Below are positions 26,921 through 35,185 of a stretch of 64,000 bases of DNA, one piece after another. Position 1 is the first letter of the stretch; the number at the start of each line of letters is the position of its first letter. The notes below the pieces were generated by a model. It was not told where the DNA came from and searched no databases. It saw only the letters and a program-made list of their open reading frames with translations. Where the stretch lies: assembly GCA_965217605.1 (NCBI GenBank), contig CBDCJB010000004.1, positions 434,001 to 498,000 of the forward strand. The letters are read 5' to 3'. Position numbers and translations under genes: made by a program. The stretch is from JAYYZW01 sp965217605. GTDB taxonomy: Bacteria > Pseudomonadota > Gammaproteobacteria > Ga0077536.

Positions 26921-27523
26921 CTAATGTAGCGCGGAAATATAGTGCGCGACCGCCTGCATTTCGGCATCCGACAACTGCTCGGCGATGTCGCGCATCATCT
27001 GTTGAGGGTCGGTCGTTCGTTTACCGTCGCGGTAGGCTTTGAGTTGCAAAATGGTGTATTCGGACTGCTGGCCCCGTAAGGCGGGATATCGGGCGGCGGC
27101 ATTTCTGGCGCCGTTTGGTCCGTGACAGGCCATACAGGCGGGAATACCGCGCGCGCTGTCACCGCCTCTATACAATCGCTGTCCGGCCGCGACCTTGTCG
27201 CGCGCGATCGGTTGAACGGTCACGGGCTGCGCGGCGTAGTAGGCCGCGATCTCCGTCATATCCGCTTCCTGCAGGGTATCCGCCATCGATGACATGGCGG
27301 GGTCGTTGCGCTTACGCGATTTGAACGCTTGGAGTTGATCGATCGCGTATGCCGCGCCCTGGCCCGCCAGGCTCGGCCAAATCGGCGTGGTGCTATTGCC
27401 GTCCGTGCCATGGCAGGCGCCGCACACCTGCGCTTTCGCCTTGCCGTCGGCCTGGGCATCGAGTGAGATCAAGGCGCCGCACATCAGGCTGAAAACAAGC
27501 AATGATTGCCAGTCGCGCATCAT
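26921..27523 (-). CDS. cytochrome c4
   Basis: The 200-residue diheme periplasmic cytochrome has a signal peptide (LLVFSLMCGALISLDAQA) and two c-type domains with heme sites VCGACHGTDGN and CMACHGPNG. Methionine ligands are likely in DPAMSSMADTL and DPQQMMRDIAEQL. Both halves share the cytochrome c4 pattern (YPALRGQQSEYTILQLKAYR). It donates electrons to terminal oxidases. Gene order cc4-dsbA with divergent engB is conserved in Pseudomonas and relatives and supports the call. Confidence 0.93.
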   Translation of the reverse strand: MMRDWQSLLVFSLMCGALISLDAQADGKAKAQVCGACHGTDGNSTTPIWPSLAGQGAAYAIDQLQAFKSRKRNDPAMSSMADTLQEADMTEIAAYYAAQPVTVQPIARDKVAAGQRLYRGGDSARGIPACMACHGPNGARNAAARYPALRGQQSEYTILQLKAYRDGKRTTDPQQMMRDIAEQLSDAEMQAVAHYISALH

Positions 27524-27670
27524 GTCGCTCGCAATTTCGACAACTCAAGCTTATTCATGATAACCGGAAGTTCGGGGGTAGAGCGCATTAGCGGCGGGGG
27601 CCAGTCGCGTTACTATCAGTCAATCTGCCGATGATGTCTATCTCGATCCTGCTTTCGGAGCACCGCGGAA

Positions 27671-28294
27671 ATGAACCAGACGGCCGCGCTTAATACGCGC
27701 AAGCTCATGCAAGGCGCGCAATTCGCCTTGAGCGTGTCGAAGGCGGATGCATTACCGGATGATGCGGGAATCGAGATCGCGTTCGCAGGGCGTTCCAATA
27801 CGGGTAAGTCCAGCGCTATCAACGTATTGTGCGCGCAACGTGCGCTCGCGCGTACCAGCCGTACCCCCGGTCGTACACAGCAATTAGTGGTGTTCACGCT
27901 CGACGGCGAGCGCAGACTCGTGGACCTACCCGGTTTCGGCTACGCCAAGGTGTCGAAAAGCGTTCGCGCGCACTGGGAACGTGCGTTGCCGGAATATCTC
28001 GAAACGCGACGATCGCTGACCGGTCTCGTGGTGGTCATGGACGTGAGGCATCCACTGAAAGAGCAGGAGGAGATGTTACTCGACTGGTGTGCGCGGGCTG
28101 AGGTGGCCACACACGTGCTGCTCAACAAGAGCGACAAATTGAGCAAGGGACGCGCGCAAGACACACTCGAGCAGGTGTCGCGATATTTGGAAACCATCGG
28201 AGGGACAGCCAGCGCCCAACTGTTTTCAGCACAGAAACGCACCGGGATAGACGAAGCCTACACCGCGATCTCGCACTGGTTGGACACTTCGTAG
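27671..28294 (+). CDS. engB: ribosome biogenesis GTPase EngB (YsxC/YihA)
   Basis: The 207-residue GTPase has G1 GRSNTGKSS, a G2 threonine region (TSRTPGRTQQL), G3 DLPGFGYA and G4 NKSD, in the order and size of EngB. It helps assemble the large ribosomal subunit and is usually essential. It is divergent from cc4. The position directly downstream is where E. coli and Pseudomonas carry a small RNA gene, and a structured sequence is found there here too. Confidence 0.95.
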   Translation: MNQTAALNTRKLMQGAQFALSVSKADALPDDAGIEIAFAGRSNTGKSSAINVLCAQRALARTSRTPGRTQQLVVFTLDGERRLVDLPGFGYAKVSKSVRAHWERALPEYLETRRSLTGLVVVMDVRHPLKEQEEMLLDWCARAEVATHVLLNKSDKLSKGRAQDTLEQVSRYLETIGGTASAQLFSAQKRTGIDEAYTAISHWLDTS

Positions 28295-28310
28295 CGCAGC
28301 ATTAAAAAGG

Positions 28311-28410
28311 ACCCCGGTTCTAGTGGTAAGGGGGATTTACAGGACCGGGGCCACTTTGGTTGCCCGGCTGGGGAGGCCGGGCGAAGCCCACCTGGGAGGT
28401 TGCGTGGGCA
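28311..28410 (+). ncRNA. candidate structured RNA with three hairpins downstream of engB
   Basis: Three hairpins lie in tandem: CCCCGGT (28312-28318) with ACCGGGG (28344-28350); GCCCGGC (28362-28368) with GCCGGGC (28376-28382) around the loop TGGGGAG; and GCCCAC (28386-28391) with GTGGGC (28404-28409) around a loop containing GGGAGG. Exposed GGA or GGGAGG motifs resemble CsrA/RsmA-binding RNAs. The locus matches the engB-polA interval that holds Spot 42 in E. coli and ErsA in Pseudomonas, although I see no sequence match to either. A long mRNA 3' structure is the alternative. No U-run terminator is obvious. Confidence 0.45.
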
Positions 28411-28522
28411 CGTTCTGGCGAACGTAGTATTGAGACAACAGCGATGCCCAGTGGTTCCGCGCCGAGCGGGCTCAGCGAATCGCGCTAGGTCGTTGATTTC
28501 CCAGGGCGAGGGCGGGCGGCGC

Positions 28523-28729
28523 TCAGGACATCCCGTATTTGCGCCGGAATTTGTCCACGCGGCCCGCGCTGTCGACGATCTTCTGTTGGCCCGTGTAGAA
28601 CGGATGGCATGCCGAGCAGACGTCGATATGCAATTGGCCGCCGGTTAGGGTCGAGCGGGTTTCGAAGGTATTCCCACAACTGCAGGTGACGGATATTTCC
28701 TGATAGTCGGGATGAATTTCGGGCTTCAT
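28523..28729 (-). CDS. rpmE: 50S ribosomal protein L31 (zinc-binding form)
   Basis: From the ATG at 28729 the protein has 68 residues and matches RpmE throughout: MKPEIHPDYQEI, CSCGN, CSACHPFYTGQQKIVD, GRVDKFRRKYGM. The four zinc-site cysteines (two in CSC, two in CSAC) are kept, so this is the C+ form. A longer upstream frame adds 41 residues with no homology. It is transcribed on its own. Confidence 0.97.
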   Translation of the reverse strand: MKPEIHPDYQEISVTCSCGNTFETRSTLTGGQLHIDVCSACHPFYTGQQKIVDSAGRVDKFRRKYGMS

Positions 28730-28797
28730 CGGCGTCACTCGAATCACAGCTGAGAGGGCCGGCGATTCTAGGCCCGGCCCAGATGCAATGCAAGTAA

Positions 28798-29571
28798 TTA
28801 CCGGGTACCGAACTGCGCCAAAACCGGCGCATGGTCCGACGGCTTTTCCCAACGACGGGGTTCGACATCGACCACGCAGCTCAGCGCTTCACCGGCGAGC
28901 GCGGCGCTGGCGAGTATGAGGTCGATACGCAGGCCGTGATTGCGGCGAAATGCGCCGGCGCGATAGTCCCACCACGAAAATTGTGCTTCGGGTTGATCGA
29001 AACGACGGAACACGTCCGTTAATCCGAGTCCGAGCAGGCGCTGCAAGCGCTCGCGCTCGTCGTCACTGCACAAGATCTTGCCCCGCCAGGCTTCCGGGTC
29101 ATAGACGTCGCGGTCCTCGGGCGCGATATTGAAATCACCGACGATGAGCAGTTTCGAATGTCGTTGCAGCAGATCGCCGACCCATCCGTGCAGCGCATCC
29201 AGCCACGCGAGCTTATAGCTGTATTTCTCGGAACCGACGCTCGCACCGTTCGGCACGTAGAGGTCAACTAACACGAGATCGTCGCATGCGACCGCAAGCA
29301 CGCGGCGTTGATCATCATCGAACCCTGGAATTGCCATCGCCATGACTTCGACCGGACGCCGGGACAGGATGGCTACACCGTTATAGGACTTCTGGCCGGC
29401 AACCGCGCTCGACCACCCGCGGGCATTGAATTCGTCGGCGGGAAAGTCGTGATCCTGAACCTTGGTTTCCTGCAACGCGAGGAGGTCCGGTTCGTTCTGT
29501 TCGATCCATGCGGTCACATGGTCCAGGCGCGCGCGGACCGAATTGACGTTCCACGTGGCGATTTTAGTCAT
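28798..29571 (-). CDS. xthA: exodeoxyribonuclease III
   Basis: The 257-residue enzyme of the AP-endonuclease family 1 has all expected motifs: ATWNVNSVRARL, LALQETKVQDHDFP (metal-binding Glu), YVPNGASVGSEKYSYKL, GDFNIAPEDRDVYDPEAW, and SWWDYRAGAFRRNHGLRIDL with SDHAPV at the end. It cleaves abasic sites and digests 3' ends in base-excision repair. Size is slightly below E. coli XthA (268). Confidence 0.95.
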   Translation of the reverse strand: MTKIATWNVNSVRARLDHVTAWIEQNEPDLLALQETKVQDHDFPADEFNARGWSSAVAGQKSYNGVAILSRRPVEVMAMAIPGFDDDQRRVLAVACDDLVLVDLYVPNGASVGSEKYSYKLAWLDALHGWVGDLLQRHSKLLIVGDFNIAPEDRDVYDPEAWRGKILCSDDERERLQRLLGLGLTDVFRRFDQPEAQFSWWDYRAGAFRRNHGLRIDLILASAALAGEALSCVVDVEPRRWEKPSDHAPVLAQFGTR

Positions 29572-29619
29572 GCCGAGGTCGATCCCAGACGGGGCTGAGC
29601 GGAATCCGGAGACGACAGA

Positions 29620-30402
29620 TCAGACGCGAAATCCGCCGTGACGCTTTCGAATCAACAGGTCCATGAAATAGATCCCGACGCCGAAGGCAATGACGGCGAT
29701 GGCGATGATGATGACCAGGAACGTCGTCGCGTAGGCTTCCAATACCATCGGTAACAGCGCCGCGGCGTCGTCCTTTGCCGATTGCGCCTCGAGTTTGTTG
29801 ATTCTTTCCCGGGCATCGTCCAGCGAAGTCTTCAATCCATCTCTGATCCGCTCGAGTTCGGTGACGCGCACATCAGGTGGTGTTGCCGTCTGTTCGACCT
29901 CGGCGCGCAGGGCGGTATTTTCGGTTTGAAACTTCCCGGCGCGCAGCCGCTCGCTAGATAATTTTCCTTTGAGATCGGTGTTCTCTTTGGTCAGGACTTC
30001 GACCTGAGCTTCGGCAGCGCGTAGATCGGCCGTGTTAACGACCGTCGCCGTTCCGGTCGAGGGTTGTTGCTCGAATGCCTGAATACGCGTTTGAAGCTCA
30101 ACTTTGTCGCGTTCGAGTTCCGCCACACGAAGCTCCGCCGGGCGCTCGATGGTGAGATAGGCGGTGTCGACCCAGCCTCTGGTTTGGTCCGGATCTTCGA
30201 CGTAGGCGAGTTCGCCTTCGCGCCTCAGTACTTCGAGGCGCGTTCCCGTGGGCAGGACCTTGATGATCGCACTGTCGAGATCTCTTTCCTGGTGCACGCC
30301 GACGAGGAGTTTATCGATAACGTAAGTGGTTTCGGCCGCGAGTCCCGGGGGCAGACAGCTCAATATCGTGATCAAGCTGATTGTGAGACGGACTCTGTTC
30401 AT
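29620..30402 (-). CDS. SH3-domain, coiled-coil, single-span membrane protein (TIGR04211/YgiM-like)
   Basis: From the ATG at 30402 the protein has 260 residues. Order: signal peptide (LTISLITILSCLPPGLAA), bacterial SH3 domain (YVIDKLLVGVHQERDLDSAI ... GWVDTAYL), a long coiled coil (about 90-215, rich in Glu, Lys and Leu), and a C-terminal span (FLVIIIAIAVIAFGVGIYFM) with the short basic tail IRKRHGGFRV. That architecture fits YgiM/TIGR04211 proteins of unknown role in the envelope. A GTG at 30429 overlapping the prlC stop would lengthen it by nine residues. It is probably co-transcribed with prlC. Confidence 0.85.
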   Translation of the reverse strand: MNRVRLTISLITILSCLPPGLAAETTYVIDKLLVGVHQERDLDSAIIKVLPTGTRLEVLRREGELAYVEDPDQTRGWVDTAYLTIERPAELRVAELERDKVELQTRIQAFEQQPSTGTATVVNTADLRAAEAQVEVLTKENTDLKGKLSSERLRAGKFQTENTALRAEVEQTATPPDVRVTELERIRDGLKTSLDDARERINKLEAQSAKDDAAALLPMVLEAYATTFLVIIIAIAVIAFGVGIYFMDLLIRKRHGGFRV

Positions 30403-30425
30403 GGGCTGCGGATTATCCGGTCTCG

Positions 30426-32468
30426 TCACGCATTCAGTCCAGCCTGCCGCAGCAGCGGCTCAACGCTCGGCGCCCGGCCGCGGAAGCGCTCGAAAAGGTC
30501 CATGGCGTCTTCAGCCCCGCCGTTTTCCAGGATGATAGACCGGAATTTCGAGCCGGTCGTGCGATCGAATACGCCTTCTTTTTCAAACAGCGAAAATGCG
30601 TCTGCCGATAGGACTTCCGCCCACTTGTAGCTGTAATACCCGGCTGCATAACCGCCTGCGAAGATGTGCGAGAAGCTATGCTGAAACCGGTTATACGCAG
30701 GTGGGGTGACGACGGCGACTCGTTGCCTGACGTCGTTCAGCAATGTTTGGACATCGGTTCCCGCTTCAAATTCGATATGCACGAGGAAATCAAACAATGC
30801 GAATTCGAGCTGGCGAACCATCTGCATGGCGGCTTGAAAACGTTTCGTCGTGATGAGGCGTTCGAATAGCGCGTCTGGAAGGGGTTGGCCTGTTTCGAAA
30901 TGCGCGCTGATGATGTCGAGAGCCTTGCGCTCCCAACACCAGTTCTCCAGAAGTTGGCTCGGAAGTTCGACAGCATCCCACGGCACGCCATTGATTCCAG
31001 CTACCGCGGGGCGGTCGACCGTCGTCAACATGTGGTGCAGCCCGTGGCCGAATTCGTGAAACAAGGTGATGACTTCTTCATGCGTCAACAGCGTCGGTTG
31101 GCCTGCTACCGGCGGGGTGAAATTACACGTCAAATAGGCGACCGGCAGTTGCGCGCGGGTTTGATGTCGCCAGCGTATGAGGCATTCATCCATCCATGCG
31201 CCGGGCCGTTTGCGTTCACGCGCATAGAGATCCAGATAAAAGTAGCCGAGAACGTCGCCGCCAGCGTCGCGTATGGCGAAGAACTCGACGTCGGGATGCC
31301 AAGTATCGATGTCGGCCATGTCATTGAACGCGAGATTGAATAATTGACCCGCGACCTCGAACATGCCCGTTACCACGCGCGCCACCGGGAAATAGGGCTT
31401 GAGATCTTCTTGTGAGAGATCGAATCGGTACTGCTTGAGCTTCTCGGTACAGTAGGCGATATCCCAGGCTTCGATGTCGGTGATGCCGAGGTGCGAGAGC
31501 GCGAATTCTTTCAGCTCGTCCAGTTCGCGTTCTGCCGCCGGACGCGCTTTTGCAGCGAGTTCATCGAGGAAATCGACGACTGACGATGTAGACGGCGCCA
31601 TCTTGGTCGCGAGCGACAATTCGGCGTAGTTCGCGAACCCGAGCGCATGCGCTAATTCTTGTCGTTTCACGAGTATCGCCGTCATGATCTCGGAATTATC
31701 GAACGCTTCGGCCGTCGGTCCCTGGTTGGACGCACGCGTGCAATACGCGTTGTAGAGCGCGCGCCGCAATTCGCGATCGTCGAGGCGATTCATCGCCGGT
31801 ATATAGCACGGAAAATCCAGCGTCAATATCCAGCCTTCACGTTCGTCACGCGCCGCGTTCTGGCGCGCCAGGGCGATGACGGATACAGGCAATCCAGCGA
31901 GTTTTTCTTCATCATCTACGTACAGCCTGAAAGCCTGCGTGGCATCGAGTACGTTTTCTTCGAAGCGGGTCGCGAGTTCTGAAAGCTCGACTTTGAGTGC
32001 CTTGACCCGCGCTTGTTCGGGAGCGGTCAGATCTACGCCGCCGAGTCGAAAGTCTCGAAGCGCATTCAAGACGACCTTTTTCTTAGCGTTATCGTAGTGC
32101 TCGAATTCGGCGCTCGCTCGTATGCTTTTATAAGCCCGAAACAGCTGTTCGTTCTGGGCAATTTCGCTGCTGTATTCAGAAATGAGGGCGACGCAGGCTT
32201 TATACGGCTCGCGCATGTTTTCATCGTCGGCCACGTTGTGGAGGTGGGAAACCGGCGAGAAAAAGCGATGCAGTTCATCAGCCATCGCCTCAATCGGCGC
32301 GGCGACCTGCTGCCAATCGGCGAGGTCCGAAGTGCTGGTTATCTCGCCGATACGCGCGCGATGCTGGTCGAGTAAGGCAGTCAGGCGCTCGGCGAGCGTG
32401 GTGTAGTCAATCGAATGAAACTTCGGAAGTTGCGCCAGCGTATATGCCGTGGCATCAATGTCGGTCAT
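30426..32468 (-). CDS. prlC: oligopeptidase A (M3 family)
   Basis: The 680-residue zinc metallopeptidase carries the M3 active site LFHEFGHGLHHML (HExxH) and a downstream Glu helix (GVPWDAVELPSQLLENW). Its length matches E. coli PrlC (680). Upstream landmarks include YLTCNFTPPVAGQPTLLTH, and near the C-terminus FAGGYAAGYYSYKWAEVLSA. It degrades short peptides, including cleaved signal peptides, in the cytoplasm. It is immediately upstream of the SH3 gene with overlapping ends. Confidence 0.95.
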   Translation of the reverse strand: MTDIDATAYTLAQLPKFHSIDYTTLAERLTALLDQHRARIGEITSTSDLADWQQVAAPIEAMADELHRFFSPVSHLHNVADDENMREPYKACVALISEYSSEIAQNEQLFRAYKSIRASAEFEHYDNAKKKVVLNALRDFRLGGVDLTAPEQARVKALKVELSELATRFEENVLDATQAFRLYVDDEEKLAGLPVSVIALARQNAARDEREGWILTLDFPCYIPAMNRLDDRELRRALYNAYCTRASNQGPTAEAFDNSEIMTAILVKRQELAHALGFANYAELSLATKMAPSTSSVVDFLDELAAKARPAAERELDELKEFALSHLGITDIEAWDIAYCTEKLKQYRFDLSQEDLKPYFPVARVVTGMFEVAGQLFNLAFNDMADIDTWHPDVEFFAIRDAGGDVLGYFYLDLYARERKRPGAWMDECLIRWRHQTRAQLPVAYLTCNFTPPVAGQPTLLTHEEVITLFHEFGHGLHHMLTTVDRPAVAGINGVPWDAVELPSQLLENWCWERKALDIISAHFETGQPLPDALFERLITTKRFQAAMQMVRQLEFALFDFLVHIEFEAGTDVQTLLNDVRQRVAVVTPPAYNRFQHSFSHIFAGGYAAGYYSYKWAEVLSADAFSLFEKEGVFDRTTGSKFRSIILENGGAEDAMDLFERFRGRAPSVEPLLRQAGLNA

Positions 32469-32535
32469 TGCCGCATTATGCAGAACGGCACACGGCCGCC
32501 CAAGCGGTTCAACACGGATTTTGAGACCGCTTCTA

Positions 32536-33504
32536 TTAAACGGCGCTCAAACGAATACCGATAGCCCAGATCGCCGTGCAAAGCAGCGGCACCGCCAACA
32601 CCAACAAGCCAAGCGCCCGGCGATTGCACTTCGCGATGATCTCGTCCTCGGCGCCGGCGGCGATGACGAACGGACGACGTTGGCTGCCTGTGCGGCCGAG
32701 TACGTCGACGGGTGGTGCGCCGGCGTCACCCGTTTGCTCGGCGAGGACTTCCTTTTCGGCTTCTCGGCGAGCCGTATCCCATTCGTCGACGTCGATTTGA
32801 CCATCTTTGTTGGCATCGAAACGCTTTAACATCGACGCCTGATCTCGTTTCCATTCGCGCAGGCGCTCGCCGACGGCGGCGTCCTTGTCGAACAGCGCCG
32901 CAGTGCCGCCGTGCGTCGTAAAGTGGCCGAGCGCGTAGATTTGATCGCCCGGTTCGATGCGCCGTTCGGTGTAGCGGTAATGCTGCCCGATTTGTCCCAT
33001 CGTACGCGCCCACCAGGTTCCGTCGTCGTCGTGATAACGGCCCGGGATCCGGGTATTGCCGTACCAGATATTGCGATGCGTCGGCGTGACCGCGGCGCCA
33101 TCCGGATCGATCGCGCAGCGCCCGCTCGTATCGACGAGAAAAAACAGATCCTCACTCGTACCCTGGTCCACGGTGGCCCAGCGCGAACTCTGCTTGGAGT
33201 CTGCGTAATGCCGTTCGCGATGTTCGACCTTATAGGTGTACCAGGTGCACACACGCATCGACAACGGCGCATGTATGGGATCGCCGTCCATTAGATCGGC
33301 CATCCCTTGTAATTCGGTGTAACCCTGCGAGGCGGATCGGACGAGCGAAGTCGGTGTGTCCTCTATGATCCGTTTGCGTTTCAGGAATACGAATGCGCCC
33401 CAAATTGCAGCGACGGCCAACACGGCGCCGATGATAGCGAAGAACCAGAATTCTCCGGGCGGCGTGTGTTGTACGGAGTTTGCGTAATGTTCCAATCCGA
33501 GCAT
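32536..33504 (-). CDS. GIDE-domain membrane protein with EF-hand insertion
   Basis: The 322-residue protein has an N-terminal span (FWFFAIIGAVLAVAAIWGAFVF) and a C-terminal one (LGLLVLAVPLLCTAIWAIGI). The region between shows the GIDE (MUL1-like) pattern: LQGMADLMDGDPIHAPLSMR, CTWYTYKVEHRER and FFLVDTSGRCAIDPDGA. Between about residues 230 and 250 a canonical EF-hand loop occurs (DANKDGQIDVDEW), suggesting calcium binding. GIDE proteins often neighbour LemA, as here (32 bp downstream of lemA). Function is unknown; a membrane-stress or remodelling role is only inferred. Confidence 0.78.
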   Translation of the reverse strand: MLGLEHYANSVQHTPPGEFWFFAIIGAVLAVAAIWGAFVFLKRKRIIEDTPTSLVRSASQGYTELQGMADLMDGDPIHAPLSMRVCTWYTYKVEHRERHYADSKQSSRWATVDQGTSEDLFFLVDTSGRCAIDPDGAAVTPTHRNIWYGNTRIPGRYHDDDGTWWARTMGQIGQHYRYTERRIEPGDQIYALGHFTTHGGTAALFDKDAAVGERLREWKRDQASMLKRFDANKDGQIDVDEWDTARREAEKEVLAEQTGDAGAPPVDVLGRTGSQRRPFVIAAGAEDEIIAKCNRRALGLLVLAVPLLCTAIWAIGIRLSAV

Positions 33505-33535
33505 GCGCGTCGCGCGGCGTCCGCTTTAAGCCGCT

Positions 33536-34117
33536 TCAGGTCGTCTCGTTGAACAGTGCTTTAACATCGACGTCCTGGCGTTCTTCTTCAGAAAATTCCA
33601 GCAGTTCGCGTTGATGAAAGCGGAACCAGCGCGCGATGGTGACATCGGGAAAAGTCTCAGCTCGCACGTTGTGCAGATTGACCGTATCGTTGTAAAACTC
33701 GCGGCGGTCGGCGATCGTATTCTCCAGGGCGGTGATGCGATTCTGCAGGTGTTTGAAGGTCTTATCAGCTTTGAGATCCGGATAATTTTCCGCCACGGCG
33801 AAGAGCTTACCCAATCCTTGGCGCAACGATGTCTCGGCGGTGCCTACGCCCCCTACGTCGCCCGCCTCATTCGCGGAGTAAACAGCCGCACGCGCCGAGA
33901 TGACGCGCTCGAGCGTGTCTTTCTCATAGCTCATGTATTGCTTGCAGATTTCGACGAGCTTCGGTAGCTCGTCATGCCGTTGCTTGAGCAAGACATCGAT
34001 GTTCGACCACGCTTTCGACACGTTATGTTTCAGCGTCACCAGGCCGTTATAGATCGTAATTGCATAAGCTAAGACGACCGTGGTGAAAACGAGAACGATT
34101 ATCGTTCCGATGTCCAT
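33536..34117 (-). CDS. lemA: LemA family protein
   Basis: From the ATG at 34117 the protein has 193 residues: an N-terminal span (IGTIIVLVFTTVVLAYAITIY), then the LemA helical domain with YNGLVTLKHNVSKAWSNIDV, LLKQRHDELPKLVEICKQYM and TALENTIADRREFYNDTVN. LemA proteins are anchored helical proteins of unclear role. A TTG nine codons upstream is less likely because GGGAG precedes the ATG. It forms a pair with the GIDE gene downstream. Confidence 0.9.
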   Translation of the reverse strand: MDIGTIIVLVFTTVVLAYAITIYNGLVTLKHNVSKAWSNIDVLLKQRHDELPKLVEICKQYMSYEKDTLERVISARAAVYSANEAGDVGGVGTAETSLRQGLGKLFAVAENYPDLKADKTFKHLQNRITALENTIADRREFYNDTVNLHNVRAETFPDVTIARWFRFHQRELLEFSEEERQDVDVKALFNETT

Positions 34118-34260
34118 TTGCAGCTCCCGATCGGCGTGCGTCAACGGTGTACCATTGTACTTAATCGGCGAACGTCGCTTAATCCTGAATGGTCAAAACA
34201 GGCGATCACTTGACGATATACAGAGCAGTGCGTTCGCCACGCTTATAGGAGAATAATTCA

Positions 34261-34725
34261 ATGAAAGGTGATGCGAAGGTAATTGAATATCTCAATCAAG
34301 TTCTAAAGAACGAACTGACCGCCATCAACCAATACTTTTTGCATGCGCGAATGTTCAAGAACTGGGGCTTGAAGGAGCTCGACGAGCATGAGTTCAAGGA
34401 GTCGGTCGACGAGATGAAACACGCCGACAGGCTCATCGAGCGGATCCTCTTCCTGGAGGGTTTGCCCAACCTGCAAGACATCGGCTTACTGAAGATCGGT
34501 GAAAACACCGAAGAAATACTCAGCGCCGATCTCGCGCTCGAGCACGAAGCGATGCCCGTCTTGAAAGAGGCGGTCGCCTACTGTGAGTCGTCGCATGATT
34601 ACGTTTCCCGTGAAATATTCGAGGCCATCCTCGAGGGCGAGGAAGAGCACGTCGACTGGCTCGAGACGCAGCTGGACCTGATCGACCGGGTCGGGCTCGA
34701 GAATTACCAGCAGTCGCAGATCTAG
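34261..34725 (+). CDS. bfr: bacterioferritin
   Basis: The 154-residue four-helix protein has ferroxidase ligands in KNELTAINQYFLHARM (Glu18 region) and EMKHADRLIER (Glu51, His54), and Met52, the heme ligand that marks bacterioferritin rather than ferritin. C-terminal ligands lie in ILEGEEEHVDWLETQ. It stores iron as a mineral in a 24-mer. The ribosome-binding site AGGAG is 8 bp before the ATG. bfd follows 119 bp downstream behind its own Fur-box-like site, so release and storage may be controlled separately. Confidence 0.97.
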   Translation: MKGDAKVIEYLNQVLKNELTAINQYFLHARMFKNWGLKELDEHEFKESVDEMKHADRLIERILFLEGLPNLQDIGLLKIGENTEEILSADLALEHEAMPVLKEAVAYCESSHDYVSREIFEAILEGEEEHVDWLETQLDLIDRVGLENYQQSQI

Positions 34726-34762
34726 CCCCGCTGGGGTGTTGGCGACCCGGGACCATCCGGTG

Positions 34763-34784
34763 TTGCAAATAATTCTCATTTGTA
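34763..34784 (+). promoter_or_regulatory. Fur-box-like site upstream of bfd
   Basis: The sequence TTGCAAATAATTCTCATTTG has the AAATAATTCTCATT core common in Fur sites and a CAAAT...ATTTG palindrome. It lies about 60 bp before the bfd ATG, where iron-bound Fur would block transcription in iron excess. Confidence 0.65.
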
Positions 34785-34844
34785 CTACCGTTATGATTAA
34801 CACTCGCGTGTTGAGCAAGCGACTAAGAAATCGCCCAGATAACC

Positions 34845-35060
34845 ATGTACGTCTGCATCTGCAACAACGTCACCGAGCGTGATATCAAAGACGCCGTTCA
34901 AAACGGCGCCCGCACCCTCGATTGCCTGGCCAGCCAATTGGCCGTGTCGACGGGCTGCGGCCAATGCCTGTACTACGCCCACGTCTGCCTCCAAAACGAG
35001 CTCGAAGCGGTCCTGCCCATAGCGGCACCGGTCGATTCCGTCCCTCAGCTAGCTACCTAA
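34845..35060 (+). CDS. bfd: bacterioferritin-associated ferredoxin
   Basis: The 71-residue [2Fe-2S] protein has ligand cysteines at MYVCICNNV (C4, C6) and TGCGQC (C38, C41), the Bfd arrangement. It delivers electrons into bacterioferritin to mobilise stored iron. It is slightly longer than E. coli Bfd (64). The Fur-box-like site directly upstream implies induction by iron starvation, opposite in logic to bfr just before it. Confidence 0.95.
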   Translation: MYVCICNNVTERDIKDAVQNGARTLDCLASQLAVSTGCGQCLYYAHVCLQNELEAVLPIAAPVDSVPQLAT

Positions 35061-35108
35061 GCCTCCCGACGCTGCGCCACGTAACCGCGGCGATACCGCT
35101 TTCTTCAT

Positions 35109-35131
35109 AAATGTTAATGATTCGCATTTAT
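35109..35131 (+). promoter_or_regulatory. Fur-box-like site upstream of the porin operon
   Basis: AAATGTTAATGATTCGCATT contains the inverted pair AAATG/CATTT and an AATGATT core. It lies about 55-75 bp before the porin ATG and downstream of bfd, suggesting iron control of the following three-gene unit. Confidence 0.55.
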
Positions 35132-35185
35132 ACTTTCATTTAGATTTAAGAGAAACCGCCCGCCCCGCCCGACCTGGAGTCCACA

